This document shows, in pieces, positions 1 through 8,400 of a stretch of DNA of 27,536 bases. A program made the position numbers and the translations under genes. Position 1 is the first letter of the stretch; each line of letters opens with the position of its first letter. Under the pieces are notes generated by a model, which was not told the DNA's origin, searched no databases, and saw only the letters and a program-made list of their open reading frames with translations. The stretch lies in assembly GCA_900555855.1 (NCBI GenBank), contig USML01000010.1, positions 1 to 27,536 on the forward strand, read 5' to 3'. The DNA is from an uncultured Eubacteriales bacterium. GTDB lineage: Bacteria > Bacillota > Clostridia > Oscillospirales > Butyricicoccaceae.

Positions 1-1
1 G

Positions 2-229
2 AATATTTCAATGTGCGACGCCTATGTGAATGTCATCGGCGGGCTTTATCTGGACGAGCCGGCGGCAGATCTGGCGCTGGCCGGCATCGAGAGCTTCGTC
101 CCGCTGGATCAGGTGATCGACGCCATGTATCAGATCGGCTGCGGGATGCCCGCCTGCGTCCGGGAGACCGGCGAGGGGGGCCTTGCCGTCACGCCCGCAG
201 GCATCGCGGCGAAAAGAAGGCTTTTCTGA
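2..229 (+). CDS. sdaAA: L-serine dehydratase alpha chain, C-terminal fragment
   Basis: This is the last 75 codons of a gene that begins before the window; the frame is open from base 2. The product resembles the C-terminus of the iron-sulfur L-serine ammonia-lyase alpha chain, which deaminates serine to pyruvate in the cytoplasm. The visible support is the run ALAGIESFVPLDQVIDAM followed by RETGEGGLAVTPAG, which matches the family pattern of ALAG-x-x-S-x-x-P-x-D-x-V-x-DAM and RET-x-x-GGLA-x-TP. The stretch before it (CDAYVNVIGGLYLDE) is less like the family, so a divergent paralogue is possible. The iron-sulfur cysteines and most of the catalytic domain lie outside the window. The stop codon shares one base with the start of the next gene, so the two are translationally coupled. 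Confidence 0.65.
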   Translation, partial: NISMCDAYVNVIGGLYLDEPAADLALAGIESFVPLDQVIDAMYQIGCGMPACVRETGEGGLAVTPAGIAAKRRLF

Positions 230-708
230 TGGCACAGGACTTGCTTGTAAAGCTTTGGAGCTTGCCGGATAAAATGCCCGTTCTGCAGGCGCTGCAGGCC
301 CGGGGCGTCTCGATCAAACGGGTCATCGCGCCGGACCGGGGCCGGGTCTTGGCCTTTGTGCGGGAGCATTTCGGCGACGGCTGGATGCACGAATGCGAAG
401 CGGCCCTTTCCACCGTCCCCAGCACCTGCTATATCGCCGTGCGGGAGCGGGAGATCCTCGGCTTTTCCTGCTTTGAAGCCACGGGAAAGGATTATTTCGG
501 CCCCATCGGCGTTAAAAAGGAAGCCCGGGTCTCCGGCGTGGGGACGGGGCTTTTGCTCTGCAGCCTTCATTCCATGTGGGAGCTGGGGTATGCCTACGCC
601 ATCATCGGCTGGGCCGACGAGGCCATCGGCTTTTATGAGAAGACCGTGGGCGCCGTCCCCATCGAGGGGGGCCATCCGGCCATTTATCAGAATCTGATCC
701 GGAAATAG
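229..708 (+). CDS. GNAT family N-acetyltransferase
   Basis: A 159-residue protein with the length and layout of a single-domain GNAT acetyltransferase, which moves an acetyl group from acetyl-CoA to an amine. The middle holds strand-like CYIAVREREILGFSCFE, followed by the pyrophosphate-binding loop region GVKKEARVSGVGTGLLL (the Q/R-x-x-G-x-G-type motif A). The C-terminus carries the usual late tyrosine segment (AIGFYEKTVGAVPI). The substrate cannot be told from sequence. The ATG overlaps the upstream TGA by one base (TGATG), so I chose it over an in-frame upstream ATG that would only read through the serine dehydratase gene in another frame. A strong terminator follows, making this the last gene of its operon. 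Confidence 0.8.
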   Translation: MAQDLLVKLWSLPDKMPVLQALQARGVSIKRVIAPDRGRVLAFVREHFGDGWMHECEAALSTVPSTCYIAVREREILGFSCFEATGKDYFGPIGVKKEARVSGVGTGLLLCSLHSMWELGYAYAIIGWADEAIGFYEKTVGAVPIEGGHPAIYQNLIRK

Positions 709-734
709 TGCGCCGGCGGCGCATGGAGAGCCCC

Positions 735-770
735 ATCGGGAGGAAGCGCCCTCCCGATTTTTCTTTTTTT
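735..770 (+). terminator. Rho-independent terminator after the GNAT gene
   Basis: A perfect 9-bp stem (ATCGGGAGG at 735-743 and CCTCCCGAT at 750-758) with a 6-base loop is followed by a T-rich tract to 770 with one C interruption. It separates the sdaAA-GNAT operon from the murB operon. Confidence 0.9.
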
Positions 771-774
771 GGGC

Positions 775-803
775 TGGTCTATTAGAATGAAATGTGGTAG
801 AAT
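775..803 (+). promoter_or_regulatory. Putative sigma-A promoter of the murB operon
   Basis: TAGAAT at 798-803 is preceded by TGG, giving an extended -10 element. The -35 position 17 bp upstream (TGGTCT, 775-780) is poor. It sits directly behind the terminator and 38 bases before murB, where a promoter is needed for the long operon. Confidence 0.5.
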
Positions 804-841
804 AATATGAAACAGAAGACGATGCAGAACAGGAGGCCGAC

Positions 842-1738
842 ATGGAACAGCAACTGATGATGCTTGCAGCGCAGCAGGGCATCCGCCTGCTCTGCGGAGC
901 GCCGCTTTCCCACTATACGACCTTTCAGATCGGCGGGCCGGCCCGCTGGCTGGCGCTGCCGGAGACGGAGACACAGCTTTGCGCGCTTTTGGAGCTTGCG
1001 GCGGAGCAGGGGCTTCGCTTTGCCGTCATCGGACGGGGCAGCGATCTGCTGGCGCCGGACGAGGGCTTTGACGGCCTTGTGATCCGGACGCCGGAGGGCG
1101 CGCCGGTCTGGCTGGATGAGACGACGGTGCAGGTCCCGGCGGGCTATTCCCTGAGCCGGCTTTCTGCGCTGGCGGCGGAGCGGGGCCTTGCGGGCCTGAC
1201 CTTTGCCCAGGGCATCCCCGGGACGGTGGGGGGCGGGATCCTGATGAACGCCGGCGCTTACGGCGGGCAGATCTCCGATACGCTGGTCTCCAGCGTCTGC
1301 CATACGCCGGAGGGCCTGCGGGAGCTTTCTGCGGCGGAGCATGACTTTGCTTACCGCAGCAGCGTCTATTCCCGCCATCCGGACTGGATCGTGCTGCACG
1401 GCGTTTTTCGGCTGCAGCCGGGAGACCGGGCGCAGCTGCTGGCGGAAATGGCGGACTATGGGGCCCGCCGCCGGGAGAAGCAGCCGCTGGAATATCCCTC
1501 CGCAGGCAGCGCCTTCAAGCGCCCGGCGGGGCAGTTTGCCGGCCGGCTCATTGAGGAATGCGGCCTGAAGGGCTGCCGCGTGGGCGGCGCGCAGGTCTCG
1601 GAAAAGCACGCGGGCTTTATCATCAACCGGGGCGGCGCAACCTGCGCCGATGTGCTGGCGCTGATCCGTCTGGTGCAGGAGCGGGTGCAGGCCCAGACCG
1701 GCGTTTTGCTGGAGCCGGAGATCCGCGTTTTGAAGTAA
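842..1738 (+). CDS. murB: UDP-N-acetylmuramate dehydrogenase (UDP-N-acetylenolpyruvoylglucosamine reductase)
   Basis: MurB reduces the enolpyruvyl group of UDP-GlcNAc-enolpyruvate with NADPH and FAD to make UDP-MurNAc, the second committed step of peptidoglycan precursor synthesis in the cytoplasm. The 298-residue length is normal. The N-terminal FAD-binding domain shows YTTFQIGGPARW (25-36), the VIGRGSDLL loop (62-70) and IPGTVGGGILMNAGAYGG (about 125-142). The MurB C-terminal domain carries the SAGSAFKRP motif with the likely catalytic serine at 223, and EPEIR at the end with the likely catalytic glutamate at 293. The start is fixed by AGGAGG at 831-836, five bases before the ATG. It opens the operon that continues with the DUF218 protein and rapZ-yvcK-whiA. 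Confidence 0.96.
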   Translation: MEQQLMMLAAQQGIRLLCGAPLSHYTTFQIGGPARWLALPETETQLCALLELAAEQGLRFAVIGRGSDLLAPDEGFDGLVIRTPEGAPVWLDETTVQVPAGYSLSRLSALAAERGLAGLTFAQGIPGTVGGGILMNAGAYGGQISDTLVSSVCHTPEGLRELSAAEHDFAYRSSVYSRHPDWIVLHGVFRLQPGDRAQLLAEMADYGARRREKQPLEYPSAGSAFKRPAGQFAGRLIEECGLKGCRVGGAQVSEKHAGFIINRGGATCADVLALIRLVQERVQAQTGVLLEPEIRVLK

Positions 1739-1747
1739 GGAGCGGAA

Positions 1748-2542
1748 ATGAAGAAAGGGAAGTTCAAAGAGCGGCTGGCGTTTCCGGCGTTTTGGCTGGC
1801 GGCTGCCGGCGTGCTTTGCGTTTTCGTGGGAGATCTGCGCACCAGCGCCGGATTTTTGGCCGCGGCGGTGGGCTGTTGTCTGCTGCTGGCGGCGTGGCTG
1901 GTGTGGCTGTTCCGCAAGGGGCGGCAGCCGGGTCTGACGCCCAGACAGCGGCGCTGGCTCAATACTGGCAAGGTGATCACCATTACAGCCGCGGCGGCCG
2001 GGCTGGCCCTGCTGATCCTGTTGGAGGGGCTGATCCTTTCCGAGGTCCACGGCACGGAGGATCCCCAGGCGGAGATCCTGATCGTTCTGGGCGCGGGCCT
2101 GCGCGGAGAAACGCCCTCCGCCACGCTGCAGGTCCGGCTGGATGCGGCGCTGGAGCAGCTTTCGGCCCATCCTCAGGCGGTGGCCGTTCTTTCCGGCGGG
2201 CAGGGGCACAACGAGACGGTCACGGAAGCCAGCGCCATGGCCCGCTATCTGACGGCCCGGGGCATCGAGCCCTCCCGGCTCTATCTGGAGGAGCAGGCCC
2301 GCAATACGGAGCAGAATTTGCGGTTTTCCCGGGAGATCATCGAGGAAAACCATCTGGAAGGAAGCATTGCTGTGGTCAGTAATGGCTTTCACCTTTACAG
2401 GGCGAAGCATCTTGCGGAGCGCATGGGCATGGAGGTGGAGACGGTCTCCGCGCCGGTGCCCTATGCCTGGCTGATCCCCAGCGTTTATCTGCGGGAGGCC
2501 TGCAGCCTGCTTTTGATGTTTGCAAAAGAGATCCTTGGATAG
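1748..2542 (+). CDS. YdcF/SanA-like DUF218 membrane protein
   Basis: A 264-residue protein with three hydrophobic segments near the N-terminus (roughly residues 12-28, 36-54 and 74-94), then a soluble DUF218 domain from about 105 to the end. The domain is recognised by ILIVLGAGLRGETPSATLQ, the VLSGGQG loop with the following EA-x-x-M segment, EEQARNTEQN and VVSNGFHLYRA. DUF218 proteins are membrane-anchored. E. coli members are linked to envelope permeability (SanA) and elyC-type cell-wall phenotypes, but the reaction is not established. Placement between murB and rapZ, nine bases after murB, fits an envelope role, which is inference. AAGGAGCGG just before the ATG serves as the ribosome binding site. 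Confidence 0.82.
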   Translation: MKKGKFKERLAFPAFWLAAAGVLCVFVGDLRTSAGFLAAAVGCCLLLAAWLVWLFRKGRQPGLTPRQRRWLNTGKVITITAAAAGLALLILLEGLILSEVHGTEDPQAEILIVLGAGLRGETPSATLQVRLDAALEQLSAHPQAVAVLSGGQGHNETVTEASAMARYLTARGIEPSRLYLEEQARNTEQNLRFSREIIEENHLEGSIAVVSNGFHLYRAKHLAERMGMEVETVSAPVPYAWLIPSVYLREACSLLLMFAKEILG

Positions 2543-2568
2543 AAAGAACACAGGAAGGGGAACGGGCG

Positions 2569-3429
2569 ATGGAATGTCTCATCATCTCCGGCATGAGCGG
2601 CGCCGGTAAGAGCCTTGCGGCGGATGTTTTGGAGGATATCGGCTATTACTGCATCGATAATATGCCGGTGAAGCTGATCCCGCAGTTTACCGAGCTGTTC
2701 GGCAGCCTGGACGGGGAAAACAAAAAAGCCGCCTTCGTGGTGGATGTGCGGGGCGGGGGCGATTATTCCTATCTGTTCCGCACGCTGGAGGAGCTTTCCC
2801 GGGCGGGAAACAGCTGCCATGTGCTGTTTTTGGACTGCGCCGATGAGACGCTCATCAACCGGCAGAAGGCCAGCCGCCGCCGGCATCCTCTGGATATGGA
2901 CGGCAGAGGGCTGGAGGCCGCCATCCGGCAGGAGCGGGAGCTGATGGAGCCGGTGCGCCGCAAGGCGGACTATGTGATCGACACCACGGCCCTTTCTGCC
3001 GCCGGGCTGAAAAACCGGCTCTTCCGCCTGTTTGGCGACGGGGGCGAGGGCGGGATGATGACGGTCTCCGTCTGCACCTTCGGCTATAAATACGGCATCC
3101 CCCGGGAAGCGGATCTGGTCTTTGATGTGCGCTTTTTGAAGAACCCCTATTATCAGCAGGCGCTGCGCCCCCAGACCGGGCTGGACCAGCCGGTCTACGA
3201 CTATGTTTTTACCGACCCCAACGCGGAGGTCTTCGTGGCAAAGACAACCGACCTGCTGCGCTTTCTCCTGCCGCTTTATGTTAAGGAGGGCAAGACCTCG
3301 CTGGTGATTGCCGTGGGCTGTACCGGCGGCCGGCATCGTTCCGTGACCATTGGCCGACGCCTTCATCAAGAATTGCTGCAGGCGGGCATTGGTGCGACGC
3401 TGCTGAACCGGGATGTGGAGAAGGGCTGA
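2569..3429 (+). CDS. rapZ: RNase adapter protein RapZ / nucleotide-binding YvcJ
   Basis: A 286-residue P-loop protein of the RapZ/YvcJ family. The Walker A motif GMSGAGKS is at residues 8-15, followed by the family signature DVLEDIGYYCIDNMPVKLIP. A second nucleotide-binding region holds VVDVRGGGDY. The C-terminal domain ends with the highly conserved VGCTGGRHRSVTI, which binds a glucosamine-6-phosphate-type ligand in E. coli RapZ. In E. coli it delivers the GlmZ small RNA to RNase E. In Bacillus, YvcJ binds and hydrolyses nucleotides and affects competence. The RNA-adapter role should not be assumed here. It lies three bases before yvcK in the widely conserved Firmicute cluster rapZ-yvcK-whiA. 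Confidence 0.95.
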   Translation: MECLIISGMSGAGKSLAADVLEDIGYYCIDNMPVKLIPQFTELFGSLDGENKKAAFVVDVRGGGDYSYLFRTLEELSRAGNSCHVLFLDCADETLINRQKASRRRHPLDMDGRGLEAAIRQERELMEPVRRKADYVIDTTALSAAGLKNRLFRLFGDGGEGGMMTVSVCTFGYKYGIPREADLVFDVRFLKNPYYQQALRPQTGLDQPVYDYVFTDPNAEVFVAKTTDLLRFLLPLYVKEGKTSLVIAVGCTGGRHRSVTIGRRLHQELLQAGIGATLLNRDVEKG

Positions 3430-3432
3430 GCC

Positions 3433-4521
3433 ATGGAGCAAAAGGAGATCGCGGCCTGGCGCGCCGCCCCCTATGACGCCATTCCGGAGCGGCTGCTCCG
3501 GGGGGCAAGGGCTTCGGGCCGGAAGGTTGCGGCCATCGGCGGCGGGACGGGGCTTTCCACGCTGCTGCTGGGCCTGAAGGAATATACGGAAAACATCACG
3601 GCCATCGTCACCGTCACCGACGACGGCGGCTCCTCCGGCAAGCTCCGCCGGGAGTTTGGGATGCTCCCGCCGGGGGATATCCGCAACTGCATTCTGGCGC
3701 TGGCCAACACCAACACCATGATGACCCAGCTGCTGAACTATCGCTTTCCCTCCGGCAGTCTGGCGGGGCAGAGCTTCGGCAATCTGTTTCTGCTGGCGCT
3801 GAACAATATCTGCGGCTCCTTTGAGGAGGCCGTTGCCGATATGAACCAGATTTTGGCCGTCACCGGGCAGGTCCTGCCGGTGTGTACGCAAAACGCCGCG
3901 CTGGAGGCCATCTTTGCCGATGGGAGCCGGGTGGTGGGGGAGACGGCCATCACCTCCGCCAAAAAGGACAAAAATCTGGACATCCGCTCCATCCGCCTGC
4001 TGCCGGAGGACACGCAGGCGCTGCCCCAGGCCCTGCAGGCCATCCGGGAAGCGGAGCTGATCGTCCTCGGCCCCGGGAGCCTTTATACCAGCATCATCCC
4101 CAACCTTCTGGTGGGGGGCGTGGCGGAGGCGCTGCGGCAGTCGCCGGCGCTGAAGCTCTATGTTTTGAATGTGATGACCCAGGACGGCGAGACGGAGCAT
4201 TATTCCGCGGCGGATCATGCCCGGGCCATCCTGAAACACAACGGCTGTATTGATGTTTGCCTTTACAACACCCAGGAGATCCCGGACAAGCTGGCGGCCC
4301 GGTATATGCCCGAGGGCAGCGAGCCGCTGCGCCCGGTGCCGGAGGAATTTCGCCGGCTGGGCATCCGTCTGTTTGGCGGAGATATGCTTTCGCGCAACGG
4401 GCAGCTGGCCCGGCACGACCCGCTGCGGCTGGCCTATAATGTGATGCTGACGGCGGAGACCTTTGCCCATCGGGAGGGCGTTTTGGGAGAATATGACCGG
4501 CTGCTGCTGCGGCAGCGCTGA
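3433..4521 (+). CDS. yvcK: YvcK family gluconeogenesis / morphogenesis factor (CofD-like)
   Basis: The 362-residue product matches YvcK, a CofD-like fold protein that binds UDP-sugars. It is required in B. subtilis for growth on gluconeogenic carbon sources and for correct placement of PBP1. The signature segments are AAIGGGTGLSTLLLGLK (about 33-50), the DDGGSSGKLR run, GMLPPGDIRNCILALAN, and the later LGPGSLYTSIIPNLLV. It has about 30 extra N-terminal residues compared with the Bacillus protein, with no clear membrane segment. GAGCCATGG follows rapZ almost directly, so the two are likely coupled. Its role together with the GTP-PEPCK gene at 21987 is a possible but unproven link in gluconeogenesis. 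Confidence 0.94.
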   Translation: MEQKEIAAWRAAPYDAIPERLLRGARASGRKVAAIGGGTGLSTLLLGLKEYTENITAIVTVTDDGGSSGKLRREFGMLPPGDIRNCILALANTNTMMTQLLNYRFPSGSLAGQSFGNLFLLALNNICGSFEEAVADMNQILAVTGQVLPVCTQNAALEAIFADGSRVVGETAITSAKKDKNLDIRSIRLLPEDTQALPQALQAIREAELIVLGPGSLYTSIIPNLLVGGVAEALRQSPALKLYVLNVMTQDGETEHYSAADHARAILKHNGCIDVCLYNTQEIPDKLAARYMPEGSEPLRPVPEEFRRLGIRLFGGDMLSRNGQLARHDPLRLAYNVMLTAETFAHREGVLGEYDRLLLRQR

Positions 4522-4550
4522 CCGCCGGCACAGGAAAGGAGAGAGGAACC

Positions 4551-5426
4551 GTGTCGTTCACCACAGACATCAAGCAGGAGCTCTGCCGGATCACCGACGA
4601 TCCGGACGCCGCGCTGGCGGAATGCCTCGGCATGCTGCTGTTTGCGGGCCAGCTGAACCGGCAGCGCCTTCGGCTGCAGGCGGAAATGCCCGCGGTGCGC
4701 CGCCGGGTGCAGCAGCTGATGCGCCAATGCTTTGGCATCACGCCGGAGGAGCTGGACAATACCCTCTATCTTTCCGAGCCGGAGCAGCTGGGGCGGATCT
4801 TTTCCGTCTATGGCTACGAGAGCCAGAACGCCCTGCCGCTGAACCGGGCCGTGGTGGAGGAGGAGGACTGTAAAAATGCGTTTCTGCGGGGCGCCTTTCT
4901 TACCGGGGGCTATGTCTCCGCCTCAGCAAAGGGCTATCATCTGGAGCTGGTGACGGCGCATTATTCCATCTCCCGCCAGGTCAGCGCCCTGCTGAACGAT
5001 CTGGAGCTGCCCGCCGGGCAGACCATGCGCCGGGGGAACTATGTGCTCTATTATAAGGACAGCGCCGCCATCGAGGATTTTCTCTCTGCCTGCGGGGCCA
5101 CCGGCGCGGCCATGACGCTGATGCTCAAAAAGGTGGAGCGGGCCATGAACAGTCAGATCAACCGGACGGTGAACTGCGAGACGGCCAATGTGGCCCGGAC
5201 GGTGAGCGCCTTTCTCAAGCAGTCGGAGGCCATCCGCCGTCTGCAGGAGAGCGGCCGGCTGGAAACGCTTTCCCGGCCCCTGCAGCAGGCGGCGCAGCTT
5301 CGGCTGCAATACCCGGAATATTCCCTGCAGGAGCTTTGCGCCGCCAGCGAAGAGCCCATTTCCAAGCCCGGCATGAGCAACCGGCTGCGCCGTCTGGTGC
5401 AGCTCAGCGAGGAGGAGCCAAAATGA
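4551..5426 (+). CDS. whiA: DNA-binding protein WhiA
   Basis: WhiA is a Gram-positive DNA-binding protein with a degenerate LAGLIDADG homing-endonuclease-like N-terminal part and a C-terminal helix-turn-helix. It controls sporulation septation in Streptomyces and affects cell division and chromosome segregation in Bacillus. The N-terminus SFTTDIKQELCRI and the central FLRGAFLTGGYVSASAKGYHLEL region are typical. The C-terminal EYSLQELCAASEEPISKPGMSNRLRRL segment is the HTH region. The length of 291 residues is a little short of the usual 310. The start is GTG, supported by the purine run AAAGGAGAGAGG at 4535-4546 shortly upstream. The stop overlaps the dnaE start as ATGA. Confidence 0.95.
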   Translation: MSFTTDIKQELCRITDDPDAALAECLGMLLFAGQLNRQRLRLQAEMPAVRRRVQQLMRQCFGITPEELDNTLYLSEPEQLGRIFSVYGYESQNALPLNRAVVEEEDCKNAFLRGAFLTGGYVSASAKGYHLELVTAHYSISRQVSALLNDLELPAGQTMRRGNYVLYYKDSAAIEDFLSACGATGAAMTLMLKKVERAMNSQINRTVNCETANVARTVSAFLKQSEAIRRLQESGRLETLSRPLQQAAQLRLQYPEYSLQELCAASEEPISKPGMSNRLRRLVQLSEEEPK

Positions 5427-8400
5427 CCCCATTTGTCAATCTGCATTTACATACGGAATACAGCCTTTTGGACGGCGCCTGCCGCATCGACGCGCTGATG
5501 GAGCGGCTCAAGGAGCTGGGGCAGACGGCCTGCGCCATCACGGACCACGGTGTCATGTATGGCTGCGTGGATTTTTACAAGGCGGCAAAAAAGGCCGGCA
5601 TCAAGCCCATCATCGGCTGCGAGCTTTATGTGGCGCCGCGGACGCGCTTCGACCGGGTCTATGAGCTGGATTCCGACGCCTTCCATCTGGTTCTCCTGTG
5701 CAAAAGCATGGAGGGCTACCGGCACCTGATCAAGCTCTGCTCCGCCGGCTTTACCGAGGGGTTTTACAACAAGCCCCGGGTGGACTGGGACCTGCTGCAG
5801 CAGCATCATGAGGGGCTGGTGTGTCTTTCCGCCTGTCTGGCGGGGCAGGTGCAGCAGCTGCTGCTCCACGGCAATTACGCGGCGGCAAAGGAATGCGCCC
5901 TGCGGTATGACGCGCTGTTTGGCCGGGGGAATTATTATCTGGAGCTGCAGGACCACGGCATCCCGGAGCAGAAGCAGGTGAATGCGGGCCTTCTGGACAT
6001 CCATCGGGAGACGGGAATCCCCCTGGTCTGCACCAACGACTGCCATTACCTCCGCCGGGAGGACGCGGAGATGCACGATGTGCTCTTGTGCATCCAGACG
6101 GGCAAGACGCTGGAGGATCAGAACCGGCTGAAGTTTCAGGGGACGGAGTTTTATGTAAAATCCGGCGACGAGATGGCGCAGCTTTTTCCGGAAGCCCCGG
6201 AAGCGCTGGAAAACACCTGCCGCATCGCGGAGATGTGTCAGATGGACTTCGTCTTCGGCAAATATCATCTGCCGGCCTTTCAGCTACCGGCAGGGGAGAC
6301 CGACGCCCGGCACTATATGGAGCGCCTCTGCTGGGAGGGCTTTCAGCAGCGCTATCCTGACGGGCCGGAGGATTATCGGGCGCGGCTGCGCTATGAGCTG
6401 GACATGATCGCCCGGATGGGCTTTGTGGAATACTTCCTGATCGTGGGGGATTTTGTCAACTACGCTAAGCGTCAGGGCATCCCCGTGGGGCCGGGCCGCG
6501 GCTCCGGCGCAGGCAGCATGGCGGCCTACTGTATGCGGATCACGGATGTGGACCCCATGCGGTACAATCTGTATTTTGAGCGTTTTATCAATCCGGAGCG
6601 GGTCAGCATGCCCGACTTCGATATCGACTTCTGCCCCCGCCGGCGGCAGGAGGTCATCGACTATGTTACGGAGAAATACGGCAAGGACCATGTGGCCCAG
6701 ATCGTCACCTTCGGCACCATGGCCGCCCGGGCGGTGGTCCGGGATGTGGGCCGGGTCATGAGCATGCCCTATGCCGAGGTGGACATGGTGGCAAAGCTGG
6801 TGCCCCAGGAGCTGAAAATGACGCTGGAAAAGGCGCTGAAGGTCTCGCCGGAGCTGAAGCGCTATTATGACGACGATCCCCGGGTGAAAAACCTGCTGGA
6901 TATGGCCCGGAAGATCGAGGGCATGCCCCGCAACTGCTCCACCCATGCGGCGGGCGTGATCATTGCCGCCGCGCCGGTGGACGAATATGTCCCCCTGTCC
7001 CGAAGCGATCAGGGCGTGGTCTGCCAGTATGTGATGACCACGCTGGAGGAGCTGGGCCTTTTGAAGATGGACTTTCTGGGCCTGCGCAACCTGACCGTTT
7101 TGGACGACGCCCGGAAAATGATCCTGGCAGACGGCGGACAGCTGGACTGGGAGCATCTGGATTATGACGATCCCGCCGTTTTCGAGATGCTGGGCAAGGG
7201 GCAGACCTCCGGCGTGTTCCAGATGGAAAGCTCCGGCATGACGGATGTGGCCGTGCGCCTGAAGCCCAGGAGCATCGAGGATGTCACCGCCATCATCGCC
7301 CTGTTCCGTCCCGGCCCCATGCAGTATATCGACGATTATATCCGCTGCAGCAAGAATCCCTCCGCCGTGCATTATGCCCATCCGCTGCTGGCGAAGGTCC
7401 TTTCCGTCACCTATGGCTGCATCGTCTATCAGGAGCAGGTGATGGAGATCTTCCGTCTGCTGGCGGGCTACAGTCTGGGCAAGGCGGATATGGTCCGCCG
7501 GGCCATGTCCAAAAAGAAGATGGATGTTTTGAAGGCGGAGCGGGAAAGCTTCGTCCGCGGCAATCCGGCGGAGGGGATCTGCGGCTGCGCCGCCAACGGC
7601 GTTCCGGAGGAGGTCGCCAACGGGATCTTTGACCAGCTGCTGGATTTTGCAAACTATGCCTTCAACAAGGCCCATGCCGTCTGCTACGCGGTGGTGGCCT
7701 ATCAGACGGCTTATCTGAAATATCATTATCCCAAGGAATACATGGCCGCCCTGCTGACCTCGGTTTTGGGGCAAAACGGCAAGGTGGCGGAATATATCGA
7801 GCAGTGCCGCGGTCTGGGCGTCACCGTCCTGCCGCCGGACATCAACGAATCCCGGGCGGATTTTTCCGTGGCGGGCGACAACATCCGGTTCGGCCTGGGC
7901 TCGGTGAAAAATGTGGGCGTTGGCTTCATCGACGAGCTGGTGCGGGAGCGGGAGAAGGGCGGACGCTTCGTCTCCTTTCAGGATTTCTGCCAGCGGATGA
8001 GCGCCGGCGACCTGAACAAGCGGGTCCTGGAGAGCCTGATCCGCTGCGGCGCCTTTGACAGCCTGGGCGCAAAGCGCGCGGCGCTGCTGCGGGTCTATGA
8101 ATCCGTCCTTGACAGCGCCGCCGCCGACAGCAAGCGCAATCTGGAGGGGCAGATGGATCTCTTCGGCCAGCTGCAAAGCACCTTCCAGCCGGTCCTGCAG
8201 CTGCCGGAGGTGGAGGAGTTTTCCCGCCGGGAGCTGCTGGCCATGGAGCGGGAGACCTGCGGGCTCTATCTTTCCGGCCATCCCATGGAGGAGCTGCGGC
8301 CGCTGGCCCGGGAGGTCAATGCGATCCCTGTGGGCAAGCTGTTTCAGGCGGTGGCCTCCGGGGAGGACCCTTATCTGCAGGACGGAAAGTTCGTCACGGT

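Noticed and set aside
2485..4470. Long minus-strand open frame opposite rapZ and yvcK
   Set aside because: It is antisense to two well-recognised genes, has low-complexity Arg/Gln/Gly/Pro-rich composition, and no family resemblance. It reflects the high third-position GC of the real genes.
5336..5422. Upstream start for dnaE inside whiA
   Set aside because: MTPFVNLHLHTEYS is the standard PHP-domain start and has AGGAGGAG directly upstream; the extension only reads whiA out of frame.
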